Below are positions 1-8,713 of a DNA stretch of 64,000 bases, piece by piece (positions within the stretch are counted from its first letter, which is position 1; each line of letters starts with the position of its first letter). Where the stretch lies: the NCBI GenBank assembly GCA_937927975.1, contig CALEZT010000267.1, positions 62,001 to 126,000 on the forward strand, given 5' to 3'. Position numbers and translations under genes: made by a program. The DNA is from an uncultured Phycisphaerales bacterium (GTDB taxonomy: Bacteria > Planctomycetota > Phycisphaerae > Sedimentisphaerales > Anaerobacaceae). The notes beneath the pieces are model-generated. The model did not search any database and had not been told where the DNA came from. It worked only from the letters and a program-made list of their open reading frames with translations.

Positions 1-2
1 TT

Positions 3-1196
3 GCCTGGCAGGCGGATCTGCCCGGCTGTTCGGGCGCTACGCCCATCATCTGGCGGGATCGGGTGTTCGTGTCCAGCACCGACACGCAGCACAATAGGCT
101 GGTCGCCATCTGCTACGACCGAGCCACCGGCAAACGTCTGTGGCAGGAGGATATCGCCGAGGGGACCCACAGGGACTCGCGCAGCACGTACGCCGAGCCA
201 TCGCCCGTCACCGACGGCAAGATCGTGGTCTTCTTCTACTCCAGCGGACACCTGGTCGGCTTCGATCCCGAGGGCAAGCGCCGCTGGGCCCGCAATCTCC
301 AGGACGACTACGGGCCTTTCGCGTTCCTGTGGACCTTCGCCAGCAGCCCGACCCTGCTGGATGGCCGGCTGTACGTGCAAGTGCTCCAGCGGGACGTGCC
401 GGTGCAGGGTCGCGGTTTGAAGGACCGCGTCAATGAATCCTACCTGCTGGCGATCGACCCCGAGACCGGCAAGACCCTCTGGCGTCACATCCGCCCCAGC
501 GAAGCGCACCAGGAATCGCGGGAGGCGTTCTCGACGCCAATCCCCGTCTGGTTCGAGGGCAAGCCGCAGTTGGTCGTTGTCGGGGGCGACGCGATCACCA
601 GCCACAATCCTCAAACGGGCGAAGAGCTGTGGCGCTGGGGCGACTGGAACCCCCGGCGAATCACCCACTGGCGGCTCGTCCCCTCTCCCGTCGCCGGCGA
701 CGGCATCGTCCTGGCCTGCGCCCCCAAGAGCAGCCCTGTCTACGGCATCCGCCTGGGCGGCGCAGGCAATCTCGACGAGGGCAACGTGGCCTGGATCGGC
801 GGCAGCGAACCCCGGGACGTTTCCTCCGACGTGCCCACCCCCGCCTACTACGATGGCGACTTCTTTGTGCTCAACGACCTGCGCCGACGGCTGTCCCGCG
901 TGGAGGCTCCCACAGGCAAGGTCAAGTGGACCATGACGACCCCAGGGCGGGCCAAGTACGAGGCCTCGCCTCTGGCCGCCGACGGGAGGCTCTACCTGAT
1001 CAACCACGCCGGGGAAGCCGCGGTGATCGACGCCGCCACTGGGGACATCCTGCACGTGATCCCCATGGACAATCCCGCCGGCGGCGAGGTCGTTCGCGCC
1101 TCGATCAGCGCCGCCTATGGCCATCTGGTCCTCCGCACAACGCGAAGCCTGTACTGCATCGGCTCCCCCCGACCGGTCGAAGCCCACAAGCCATAG
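3..1196 (+). CDS. PQQ-binding-like beta-propeller protein (5' partial)
   Basis: The reading frame is open from the window edge, so the N-terminus lies upstream; an internal ATG/GTG should not be taken as the start. The protein is built of repeating blades with the family signature of a sugar-like 'TG' turn followed by W: ATGKRLWQED, ETGKTLWRHI, QTGEELWRWG, TGKVKWTM. This is the PQQ/BamB-like propeller of exported proteins that is abundant in planctomycetes. No enzyme active site is visible, so it may be a scaffold or sugar/quinoprotein-like domain rather than a true dehydrogenase. It ends with TAG at 1194-1196. Family call is firm, function unknown. Confidence 0.85.
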   Translation, partial: AWQADLPGCSGATPIIWRDRVFVSSTDTQHNRLVAICYDRATGKRLWQEDIAEGTHRDSRSTYAEPSPVTDGKIVVFFYSSGHLVGFDPEGKRRWARNLQDDYGPFAFLWTFASSPTLLDGRLYVQVLQRDVPVQGRGLKDRVNESYLLAIDPETGKTLWRHIRPSEAHQESREAFSTPIPVWFEGKPQLVVVGGDAITSHNPQTGEELWRWGDWNPRRITHWRLVPSPVAGDGIVLACAPKSSPVYGIRLGGAGNLDEGNVAWIGGSEPRDVSSDVPTPAYYDGDFFVLNDLRRRLSRVEAPTGKVKWTMTTPGRAKYEASPLAADGRLYLINHAGEAAVIDAATGDILHVIPMDNPAGGEVVRASISAAYGHLVLRTTRSLYCIGSPRPVEAHKP

Positions 1197-1284
1197 TCAT
1201 CGGTCCGGCTTTCCGAAAAGCGGTTTGAGTGATTTGTCCCGCTCTGGGGAATCATGATCGACAGCAGTGCATCTCTGTTGATTC

Positions 1285-1313
1285 TTGCCGCCGGCGACCC
1301 GATTTGCTACAAT
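1285..1313 (+). promoter_or_regulatory. sigma-70-type promoter for the 1364 gene pair
   Basis: TTGCCG at 1285-1290, a 17-bp spacer, and TACAAT at 1308-1313. The predicted start site near 1320 gives a leader of about 45 nt to the ATG at 1364. Seen by eye only. Confidence 0.55.
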
Positions 1314-1363
1314 CAGGATGAACTATACATGCGGTAACGGCGTCTTTTTCCGGAGGGAACACA

Positions 1364-1666
1364 ATGAGACGGCTGTATCCGATCGATGGAATTCTGCCTT
1401 GGGCATTGACGGCGGGCTGCCCGGCCGGCGAAGCGGTTGTGGACGCCAACGGCATCGCTCACCTGCGAATCGCGGACCGATCCGCCGGCTGGTTCGCAGC
1501 AGAACGCAAGGACCCCGAGACGAAGAAGACAATCCGGGGAGAACTCTCATACGATCTCCCCCGCGAAGAAGACGCGAGCAAGAAGTACATGCTGCGTTTG
1601 CCAAGCGGTTCGCCAGAACATGCGATTGAGTCGCAGCACCCTGATGAGAGGATGAAAGATGAATAG
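1364..1666 (+). CDS. small hypothetical protein
   Basis: A 100-residue reading frame with a good ribosome-binding site (CGGAGGGA about 6 nt before the ATG) and a plausible promoter upstream. Its stop overlaps the start of the next gene at 1659 by 8 bases, which suggests translational coupling. There is a short hydrophobic N-terminal stretch (GILPWALTAG) but no clear signal peptide, and the C-terminal half is highly charged. I recognise no family. It is called real because of its ribosome-binding site, spacing and coupling; product unknown. Confidence 0.5.
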   Translation: MRRLYPIDGILPWALTAGCPAGEAVVDANGIAHLRIADRSAGWFAAERKDPETKKTIRGELSYDLPREEDASKKYMLRLPSGSPEHAIESQHPDERMKDE

Positions 1667-3194
1667 ACGTCCGAATCTGGTCGCGGCCCTGCTGGTGTGT
1701 CTTCTGTCTACAGCGTGGTCCCAGACAGACTCGCGGGTTGATCCGCCCATTGACAGCCCCGCCGGTGTGACGATCTCCCTGAGGGACCGCAAGGTCACCG
1801 ACAAGGCTGTCCAAGTGCGATATGAAATCGCAAACCATTCCGGCCGCGACATCTGGATTTGTGAGAGCCTCAATCCAGTCATGGATTACGAGTGCTACAT
1901 TCCGTATGACGAGAACGGGCTCGTGGTGCGAAGGCGGCTCGATGTCCCACCGCATATCGATTGGTATGAGGACTGGGAGCTCATCGGTCGCTACAGGCGG
2001 ATGACTTCAGGTCAATCTCGTGTGGAGAGTCTGTGCCTGAGCATTCCGGTCAAAGCTGCAGTAGTGTACAACAGCCTGATCAAGTTCGACCGAGCCAAGG
2101 CGAACCATCTCACCATCGAGATCGGCTTCTATGATGGCGACCTGCCGAACAACCTCCTCAGAGGGTATCGCACGATAAACGAACCTGATCCGTTTGGCAC
2201 TCCAGGGCTTCCGCCATGGATCCGACCGTGGCGAGGTCACACGATATCGCGTGAGTCCGTCTGGGATAGAGACAACGTAGTGCTTCTCGGCAACACGTAC
2301 CCAAGTGGTCCACGTGACCATGCGTTGCGACTTGAGATCGGTGATTTGTCAATCCCCTACGTTGGCCCATTCGACGAAACACCACGTGAACGGCCCGATC
2401 TGACCCACTGCACACGAATGCGGGTGGCGTATGAGCCTTCCATGCTGGAATACCTCTTCCCTTATGCCGATCAACAGAGTCTTCTGAGTGCAGAGGAAAG
2501 GCGGTTGTTCCAGGAGAAGACAATCGGGGTGGTCCGTGGGGAATCGATCCGGGCTCTTGCTGCGGAAGTGGCCGAGGCCAGAAGCAGCGGGATCTGTCTT
2601 GCTGGGAATTCCGCGCACGTCAAGTGCTACAATGGCGACGCGCCATTGGCCTCCCTCACGATCTATGGAGCCAATCGCCTGCTCGTAGATGGCCGCGAGC
2701 AGTTCGTCCGTCCATCCGGCTTCAAGGCCCTGTGGACATTTCCCGTGTCGATACAGGCATTCGAATCGAGGGTCGGTTGCGCGTGGAATCTGCGAAAGCT
2801 CTGGTATCGGTTGAGACCATACAGCGGTGTCGACAACCCGGGCCCGGCGGACCCGATCTGTGCGGGAGGATGGCCCCCGGCGGCAGAATGGTGCGATGCA
2901 ATCGTGCGGGCCTACGAGAACACCGCACGAGGACGGGTCATCACGGAGCCATTCATATGTCCAACCGCGGGCGAAGGCAGGTGTCACTACGCGATGAATC
3001 CGAATTGCCGGCACGATTCGCCTGGGGACACGGTGTTGTTGTTCGAGACGAAGGCCGGGTGGAATCAGTGCGGCGGACCCGAGCTGTTCAGCGTGGACAA
3101 CCACGACCCTCGCGGCGGATGTGTCCTGCTCAACGACGGCACGGTGAAGTTCGTCCGGACGCCGGAAGAGCTGCGCCGCCTCCGCTGGCAATAG
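1659..3194 (+). CDS. exported hypothetical protein with H-X(10)-DG ending
   Basis: A 511-residue protein. Residues 1-22 look like a Sec signal peptide (charged NRRPN, then LVAALLVCLLSTAWS, cleavage near SQ). The middle shows no domain I recognise. The C-terminus contains VDNHDPRGGCVLLNDGTVKF, close to the H-X9-DG signature found at the end of planctomycete prepilin-type (DUF1559-like) proteins, but here there are ten residues between H and DG. The N-terminal prepilin cleavage motif of that family is absent, so this is a relative of the C-terminal module, not a pseudopilin. It overlaps the preceding small gene by 8 bp. Confidence 0.6.
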   Translation: MNRRPNLVAALLVCLLSTAWSQTDSRVDPPIDSPAGVTISLRDRKVTDKAVQVRYEIANHSGRDIWICESLNPVMDYECYIPYDENGLVVRRRLDVPPHIDWYEDWELIGRYRRMTSGQSRVESLCLSIPVKAAVVYNSLIKFDRAKANHLTIEIGFYDGDLPNNLLRGYRTINEPDPFGTPGLPPWIRPWRGHTISRESVWDRDNVVLLGNTYPSGPRDHALRLEIGDLSIPYVGPFDETPRERPDLTHCTRMRVAYEPSMLEYLFPYADQQSLLSAEERRLFQEKTIGVVRGESIRALAAEVAEARSSGICLAGNSAHVKCYNGDAPLASLTIYGANRLLVDGREQFVRPSGFKALWTFPVSIQAFESRVGCAWNLRKLWYRLRPYSGVDNPGPADPICAGGWPPAAEWCDAIVRAYENTARGRVITEPFICPTAGEGRCHYAMNPNCRHDSPGDTVLLFETKAGWNQCGGPELFSVDNHDPRGGCVLLNDGTVKFVRTPEELRRLRWQ

Positions 3195-3276
3195 GGATGC
3201 CCAGGAGACGCTTTCGGTTGACTTCGGCGGCGGCGGCTTCTATACTCCGGCAAAGAGTTGTTTGGCGGAGATGGGC

Positions 3277-4020
3277 ATGAACTACCAGTTCGACACGGAC
3301 AAGATATCGCAGCACGTGGTCAAGTACGGCGTGGACATGAGACCGCCCGTGCTGCCGGAGCAGGACCGCGCCAAGCTGCAGGACTACGGCAACTGGCTCG
3401 TCGAGCAGTTTCCCGAGGTCTTCGAGACGATGCTGGTGGGTCCGCGCGAGGTGCGGGTGCAGCGGACGTTCTTGCTGCCCAACGCCAAGCGGATCGAGCT
3501 GGCGACGTTCGTCCTGACCAACCGCGGCCCGGTCTTCACGTTCCCCGAGCGGCTGTACATCGACCGGCCGCACGAACTGGCGATCCCCGAGAAGGACAAG
3601 ATCTTCCGCAAGGCCTTCGACGAGCTGCGGTCGCGGTTCGCGGAACGGGCGGTCCCGCGCGTGGGCGTCGTCCATGAGTTCGTCTTCGACACGGAGTTCA
3701 CCGATTCGCTGGAGGTCGTCACCAGTTGCCTCAGGCATGAACTGTGGCGAGAGAAGGCCAAGAATCTCCGCATCGTCCTGGAAGCGCCCACCGACGACAA
3801 GAACGTCAACATCGAGCTTCGACCCACCCACCTGCAGCGGACCGGTCCCTACGACCCGTCCTCGCCCCAGGAGATGAAATTCGGCATCATCGTAAACGTC
3901 GACATCAACAATCGCCAGATCTCAGGCGACCTCACCAAGGCCGAAGTCACCGACATTCTGGCTTTCGCCAGCGATTTCGTCCCGGACGAATTGATCAAGT
4001 TCCTCAACAACGAGGAGTAG
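3277..4020 (+). CDS. conserved hypothetical cytoplasmic protein
   Basis: About 247 residues, no signal peptide or membrane segment, charged and evenly coded. The start is chosen at the ATG at 3277 (MNYQFDTDK) because GGCGGAG at 3264-3270 is 6 nt upstream; the ATG at 3271 abuts the site and a TTG at 3262 precedes it. Two alpha/beta-looking halves are seen (about 40-150 and 150-245) with no recognisable catalytic motif. It is followed by a palindromic repeat. Function unknown. Confidence 0.6.
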   Translation: MNYQFDTDKISQHVVKYGVDMRPPVLPEQDRAKLQDYGNWLVEQFPEVFETMLVGPREVRVQRTFLLPNAKRIELATFVLTNRGPVFTFPERLYIDRPHELAIPEKDKIFRKAFDELRSRFAERAVPRVGVVHEFVFDTEFTDSLEVVTSCLRHELWREKAKNLRIVLEAPTDDKNVNIELRPTHLQRTGPYDPSSPQEMKFGIIVNVDINNRQISGDLTKAEVTDILAFASDFVPDELIKFLNNEE

Positions 4021-4052
4021 TCGTTCGGACTTCGAAAGAGAGGCTCGGCGGC

Positions 4053-4110
4053 AGTCCCATCCGTCCTATCCGTCCCATAGGCCCATAGGACGGATGGGAC
4101 AGATAGGACT
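4053..4110 (+). repeat. palindromic repeat, family A (TCCCATAG type), copy 1
   Basis: A 58-bp imperfect palindrome made of GTCC(C/T)AT units with centre near 4082. A related 66-bp copy lies at 47365-47430 before selB. Such units often translate as Gly-Pro-Ile/Met-rich peptides, which are not real protein. Intergenic, function unknown. Confidence 0.75.
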
Positions 4111-4177
4111 TTGGCGCAGCCTTATACGAGATTCCCAGACAACAAGAGGCTTCCGGGCTCCCTGAGCGCAAAAGAAA

Positions 4178-4230
4178 AACAGGGCTGAGGAGCGGAGGGA
4201 GAGGAAAAGCGAGATAACCCCAGCCCTGTT
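4178..4230 (-). ncRNA. hairpin RNA candidate 1 with pyrimidine-rich loop
   Basis: Perfect 10-bp arms (AACAGGGCTG, 4178-4187; CAGCCCTGTT, 4221-4230) enclose a 33-nt loop. Read on the minus strand the loop is pyrimidine-rich (CCTCTCCCTCC) and the stem runs into TTTTTCTTTT, as in an intrinsic terminator. Both neighbouring genes are on the plus strand, so it does not end a minus-strand gene. TATA-like bases lie just upstream on the minus strand. It is one of three look-alikes around cysK. It could instead be a weak plus-strand terminator. Confidence 0.4.
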
Positions 4231-4483
4231 ATAGTGCTATACCTATCCAGGACTCAATCTGATCTACAAGCTTACACGACTATATCGTCCTCGGTTCACT
4301 TCAGGCAAGCGAAATTCTTTACAAAAATGGGTCAATTCCTGCACGAATGGAATGCGTCAGACAATTCCATCAGGATCTCGCGAGGATGCTTTCCCCAAGA
4401 TCTTGTAGGTTCTTGCCGAGCAGAGCCCCACCGCTGGGGTCCTATTCCCAAATCGCGAGCCATCTGATTGTTCGCAAGGGTCT

Positions 4484-4512
4484 TCTACATTTTGCTCCGC
4501 CGCGGCTATAAT
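4484..4512 (+). promoter_or_regulatory. promoter of cysK
   Basis: TCTACA at 4484-4489, a 17-bp spacer and a perfect TATAAT at 4507-4512. The predicted leader to the ATG at 4591 is about 70 nt. The rest of the 4231-4483 gap shows nothing I can interpret. Confidence 0.5.
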
Positions 4513-4590
4513 GCAATGTTCCTTGAGAGACGCGGCCCGCAAGCCGAAACACTCTCCATGCAGAACCGAATTGCTCACGAGAGGTCGTCT

Positions 4591-5478
4591 ATGCTGACGG
4601 ACAACATTCTCAACCTGATCGGCAACACGCCGCTGGTGCAACTCCGCGGAGAGCGGGTCTTCGCCAAGGCCGAGTTCCTCAACCCCGGCGGCAGCATCAA
4701 GGACCGCATTGCGATGGCCATGCTGGAGGCGGGACGCCGATCGGGAACACTCAAGCCTGGCGCCGTCATCTGCGAACCCACCAGCGGCAACACCGGCATC
4801 GGCCTGGCGCTGGTCGGCCGGCTCATGGGCCACCGCGTGCGGATCGTCATGCCGGAGGGCATGAGCGAAGAGCGGAAGAAACTCATCCGCGGCCTGGGGG
4901 CGGACTTGGTCCTGGTCCCGGACGAAGAAGGGATCGGCGGCGCCGTCCGACGGGTCGAGCAAATGGCTGCGGAGGATGCCGAGGTCTTTGTGCCGCAACA
5001 GTTCAGGAACCCTGCGAATCCGCAGGTGCATTACGAGCACACCGCCCGCGAGCTCTGGCGGCAGATCGACGGGCAGATCGCCTGTTTCGTCGCCGGCGTC
5101 GGCAGCGGCGGCACTCTCCAGGGCGTCGGCAAGTTCCTCAAAGAGCAAGACAAGAACATCCGAATCGTCGCGGTCGAGCCGGAACACTGCTCAGCCCTGC
5201 TGGGCCACGAACCCGGCCTCCATCAGATCCAGGGCATTGGCGACGGTTTCATTCCCGACGTGCTCGACGTGTCCATGGTCGACGAGGTGATCGAGGTCTC
5301 CGACGAGGACGCCATCGAAACGACTCGGCGGCTCAATCGGGACCTGGGCCTGCTGGTCGGAATCAGCTCGGGCGCCAACGTCTGGGCCGCCCGTCGTCTG
5401 GCCGAACGGGTCCAGGGCAACATCACCACCATTTTGCCCGATCGCGCGGAGCGGTACTTCAGCACCGCTTTGATGTGA
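4591..5478 (+). CDS. cysK: cysteine synthase (O-acetylserine sulfhydrylase)
   Basis: A PLP-dependent fold type II enzyme that makes cysteine from O-acetylserine and sulfide. Visible motifs are the PLP-lysine segment NPGGSIKDRIA (about residues 35-45), the substrate loop EPTSGNTGIGLAL, and the glycine-rich phosphate loop GVGSGGTLQGVG. Length 295 aa is slightly below the usual 300-320. The start is ATG 4591 (MLTDNILNLIGNTPLVQL) with GAGAGG 7 nt upstream; earlier in-frame ATGs lack a site and extend beyond the family N-terminus. It could be the CysM or beta-synthase branch; CysK is the simplest reading. It stands alone, flanked by three similar hairpins. Confidence 0.9.
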   Translation: MLTDNILNLIGNTPLVQLRGERVFAKAEFLNPGGSIKDRIAMAMLEAGRRSGTLKPGAVICEPTSGNTGIGLALVGRLMGHRVRIVMPEGMSEERKKLIRGLGADLVLVPDEEGIGGAVRRVEQMAAEDAEVFVPQQFRNPANPQVHYEHTARELWRQIDGQIACFVAGVGSGGTLQGVGKFLKEQDKNIRIVAVEPEHCSALLGHEPGLHQIQGIGDGFIPDVLDVSMVDEVIEVSDEDAIETTRRLNRDLGLLVGISSGANVWAARRLAERVQGNITTILPDRAERYFSTALM

Positions 5479-5510
5479 TCCAGGGCGCATCTTGCCGCGG
5501 GCGCAAGAAA

Positions 5511-5558
5511 AAAGGCTGAGGGAGGAGGAAGGAGGACAGTTTCTGGACCTCAGCCTTT
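5511..5558 (-). ncRNA. hairpin RNA candidate 2 with CCTCC-rich loop
   Basis: Perfect 11-bp arms (5511-5521 and 5548-5558) around a 26-nt loop. On the minus strand the loop contains CCTCCTTCCTCCTCC and the stem is followed by TTTTTTCTTG; a TATAAA box (minus) lies about 12 nt before the stem. On the plus strand it could serve as the cysK terminator, but the T-run is weaker there. The repeated CCTCC resembles the 16S anti-Shine-Dalgarno, as in C-rich-loop small RNAs (inference). Confidence 0.45.
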
Positions 5559-5629
5559 GTGTGCAACCATGCTTTATACGACCCGGCTCAGTCGGTTGTT
5601 CGTCGCGGCAACCGGGCCCAGAGAAGGGC

Positions 5630-5680
5630 CAGGCCGGGGATCGGAGAAAGAGGATGTGAGTGTCAGGAACCCCCGGCCTG
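5630..5680 (-). ncRNA. hairpin RNA candidate 3
   Basis: Perfect 10-bp GC-rich arms (CAGGCCGGGG, 5630-5639; CCCCGGCCTG, 5671-5680) around a 31-nt loop that is pyrimidine-rich on the minus strand (CCTCTTTCTCC). TATACA directly precedes the stem on the minus strand. No T-run follows. Same design as the hairpins at 4178 and 5511. Confidence 0.35.
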
Positions 5681-5917
5681 TATAGGCATTCGCCGCCTGC
5701 ATCCGCGATCCCAGACTGCCCCGCGACGACGTTATCGGCCCCCCAGCCGGTCGGCGCCGCTCTCCGTCGCATGTATGCCGCGGCATGATCGAACCCCCGA
5801 TTTCGTTCTCTGGGGACTCGGTTGCATTCCTGTTGAGAAGTGCCGAACCGCAGCGCCGATGTAACGCGCTTTTTCGGAATTCTCGTATCGATCGGCAATT
5901 ATCAGTTTCCAATTGTG

Positions 5918-5946
5918 TTGACAGACCCAACCTTCACCAGTATCTG
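5918..5946 (+). promoter_or_regulatory. promoter of topA
   Basis: Consensus TTGACA at 5918-5923, a 17-bp spacer, and TATCTG at 5941-5946. The predicted leader to the topA ATG is about 165 nt. This is the only further signal I see in the 5681-6117 gap. Confidence 0.55.
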
Positions 5947-6117
5947 TCCACATCTAAACGTCGCCGGCGGAATAACCGATAGGAACCGCAAGCGCCCCCT
6001 GAGGGTCCGAACAGAAACGCGTCAACCTCAGTACTTAAGCAACATCCGGGGGGCAAAATACCGACGCTTCAACACAGCGCAGGCGAAAATTCGTCTGATA
6101 GCGCAGGAAACAGGCTG

Positions 6118-8493
6118 ATGGCAAAATCGAATTCGCACAAGTCGCTGGTCATCGTCGAGTCGCCGGCCAAGGCCAAGACGATCAATCGCTACCTCGGCCC
6201 GGAATACGAAGTTCAGGCCTCGATGGGCCACGTCCGCGATCTGCCCTCCAAAGGGCTCAACGTGGACATCGAGAAGGACTTCGAGCCCACCTACGACATC
6301 ATGCCGGGCAAGAAGCGCGTGGTCACGCAGCTCAAGGCCGCCGCCAAGAAGTGCGACAAGCTCTACCTGGCGACAGATCTTGACCGCGAGGGCGAGGCGA
6401 TCGCCTGGCACCTCGCGGAGATCCTGGGCGTTCCCGAGGACCGCACTTACCGCGTGATCTTCAACGCGATTACGAAGACCGCGATCCAGGAGGCGTTCTC
6501 CGAGCCCGGCCGGATCAACACCGACAAGGTGATGGCCCAGCAGGCCCGCCGGGTGCTCGATCGCATCGTGGGCTACGAGATCAGCCCCCTGCTGTGGAAG
6601 AAAGTGACGCGGGGCCTGTCCGCCGGACGCGTGCAGTCCGTCGCCGTCAAGATCATCGTCGAACGTGAGCGGGAGATTCGCGCGTTCAAGCCGGAGGAGT
6701 ACTGGCTGATCCCGGCGGTGTTCACCACCGATCTCGACAGCCACTACCAGCAGGCCTGGCTCGACTTCATGGCGCCCAACGGCAAGGACGGCAAAGGCCC
6801 CACCGTCGAGCGGCAGGCCGAGTGGCTGGCTCAGCACAACGCGTTCAAGGCCGAGCTATTCAAGATCGGGGACGCCAAATTCACCGCCGCCAACGAGCAG
6901 GAGGCCCAGAAGGTCTTCGGGGAACTCGCCCACGCGACGTTCACCATCGCGGACATCGAAACGAAGGAATCCTCGTCGAAGGCGTCTCCGCCCTTCATCA
7001 CCTCGACGCTGCAGCAGGCGGCGGCCAATCGCCTGGGCTTCACCGCCAAGCGCACGATGGCGGTCGCGCAGCAGCTCTATGAAGGCATCGACCTGGGCTC
7101 GATGGGATCGCTCGGCTTGATCACCTATATGAGAACCGACAGCACGTTCCTCTCCAGCGAGGCGATCAACGAAGTTCGCGGCTACATCCAGAACCATTTC
7201 GGGCCCAACTACCTGCCCGAGAAGCCGAACTTCTACGCGGACAAGAAATCCGCCCAGCAGGCTCACGAGGCGATCCGTCCCACCGACGTCGATCTGACGC
7301 CGCAGGAGATCCGCCAGCAGCTCAGCGAGGAGCAGTACAAACTCTACGACCTCGTCTGGCGTCGCTTCGTCGCCTGCCAGATGGAGCCGGCCCGCTGGAA
7401 CGTCACGACCTTGAGCATCACCGCGCCGACGAGCGTTGGCGTCGCCACCTACAAGGCCGGCGGACGCAGCCTCATTTTCGACGGCTACAGCAGGGTCTGG
7501 CAGACGTTCTCGACCGAGCAGCAGCTCCCGCCGACGCAGGTGGGCCAGCCGGTCGCGACCGTGGACATCCAGGCAGAGCAGCATTTCACCAAACCGCCGG
7601 CCCGGTACACGGAAGCGTCGCTGGTCAAGGCCCTGGAAAAAGAGGGTATCGGCCGGCCCAGCACGTACGCGCCGATCATCAGCACGATCCAGGATCGCGG
7701 CTACGTCGAACAGAAGGACCGCAAGTTCTACTCCACCGATCTGGGCGAGGTCGTCACGGACAAGCTCAACGAGTTCTTCCCGCAGATCATGGACATCGCC
7801 TTCACCCGGCAGATGGAAGAGCAACTCGACCGAATCGAGGACCAGCATCTCGACTGGGTCCGAGTGTTGAAGGAATTCTACGGCCCGTTCAAGACGAACC
7901 TCACGACCGCGACCGCGGAGATGAAGCACGCCAAGGCCGAATCGACGCCCAGCGAGTACACCTGTCCCGATTGCGGAAAACAACTCCTCTATAAGTTTGG
8001 AAAGAACGGCAAGTTCCTGAGCTGCTCGGCCTATCCCGACTGCAAATTCGCCTCTCCCTGCGACAAGGAAGGCAAGATGATGCAGGACGAGGTCACCGAG
8101 CACAATTGCCCCAAGTGCGGCAAGCCCATGGTCCGCAAGAGCGGCCGGTTCGGGACATTCCTGGGGTGCAGCGATTATCCCGAGTGCAAGACGACGCAGA
8201 AGCTGGACAAGCAGGGCAACCCGCTGCCGCCGAAACCGCCGGCTGAATCAACCGGGATCAAGTGTCACAAGTGCAAGAGCGGAGAGCTGGTCATCCGCCA
8301 GAGCAAGCGGGGCCCGTTCCTCGGCTGCAACAAATTCCCGCGGTGCCGGACGATCGTCAGCGCCAAGGCCATCGAGCGGCTCAAGGAGCTTCAGGCCGAG
8401 GGGCAGTGGCCGCCGAAGGACCTGGGAAAGGCCCAGGAGATCCTCAACGAACTCAAGGGCGAGAAGGCGGAAAAAGCCGGCGCCAAGAAGTAG
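6118..8493 (+). CDS. topA: DNA topoisomerase I
   Basis: Type IA topoisomerase that relaxes negative supercoils by cutting one strand. The Toprim domain at the N-terminus shows VIVESPAKAKTI and the acidic triad region DLDREGEAIAWH. The catalytic Tyr lies in GLITYMRTDST (about residue 337). The C-terminus carries three zinc-ribbon repeats with C-x2-C pairs: CPDCGK...CSAYPDC, CPKCGK...CSDYPEC and CHKC...CNKFPRC. Length 791 aa fits the family. A lysine-rich tail (KGEKAEKAGAKK) follows. Single gene with its own promoter, facing a convergent neighbour. Confidence 0.97.
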   Translation: MAKSNSHKSLVIVESPAKAKTINRYLGPEYEVQASMGHVRDLPSKGLNVDIEKDFEPTYDIMPGKKRVVTQLKAAAKKCDKLYLATDLDREGEAIAWHLAEILGVPEDRTYRVIFNAITKTAIQEAFSEPGRINTDKVMAQQARRVLDRIVGYEISPLLWKKVTRGLSAGRVQSVAVKIIVEREREIRAFKPEEYWLIPAVFTTDLDSHYQQAWLDFMAPNGKDGKGPTVERQAEWLAQHNAFKAELFKIGDAKFTAANEQEAQKVFGELAHATFTIADIETKESSSKASPPFITSTLQQAAANRLGFTAKRTMAVAQQLYEGIDLGSMGSLGLITYMRTDSTFLSSEAINEVRGYIQNHFGPNYLPEKPNFYADKKSAQQAHEAIRPTDVDLTPQEIRQQLSEEQYKLYDLVWRRFVACQMEPARWNVTTLSITAPTSVGVATYKAGGRSLIFDGYSRVWQTFSTEQQLPPTQVGQPVATVDIQAEQHFTKPPARYTEASLVKALEKEGIGRPSTYAPIISTIQDRGYVEQKDRKFYSTDLGEVVTDKLNEFFPQIMDIAFTRQMEEQLDRIEDQHLDWVRVLKEFYGPFKTNLTTATAEMKHAKAESTPSEYTCPDCGKQLLYKFGKNGKFLSCSAYPDCKFASPCDKEGKMMQDEVTEHNCPKCGKPMVRKSGRFGTFLGCSDYPECKTTQKLDKQGNPLPPKPPAESTGIKCHKCKSGELVIRQSKRGPFLGCNKFPRCRTIVSAKAIERLKELQAEGQWPPKDLGKAQEILNELKGEKAEKAGAKK

Positions 8494-8600
8494 CCGAGTC
8501 GGACGTGGATCGAGTGCTCCATGTCGGTCTGTCAGTGTCGGAATCGGTCCGTGCTTGAATCCTGCCCCTCAGCCTTCCGCATGCCCCACGCTTCGACGAT

Positions 8601-8650
8601 AGGGCGGACGAAACGCCAGGTGGATGAAGCGAGTGAAACCTATCCGCCCT
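8601..8650 (+). terminator. inverted repeat between convergent genes
   Basis: 8-bp perfect arms AGGGCGGA (8601-8608) and TCCGCCCT (8643-8650) with a 34-nt interior, between the ends of topA and the ADP-ribosylglycohydrolase-like gene. It could terminate both; there is no strong T-run, so this is tentative. Confidence 0.35.
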
Positions 8651-8713
8651 GGCTTGTTCGACAGGATCGCCTGGCGAACCCTGGCGAAGTCAATTGCCTG
8701 ACAGATCTCCTTG

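Noticed and set aside
4053..4110. CRISPR array or tandem repeat
   Set aside because: The units form one palindrome, not regularly spaced direct repeats with unique spacers; no cas genes are present.
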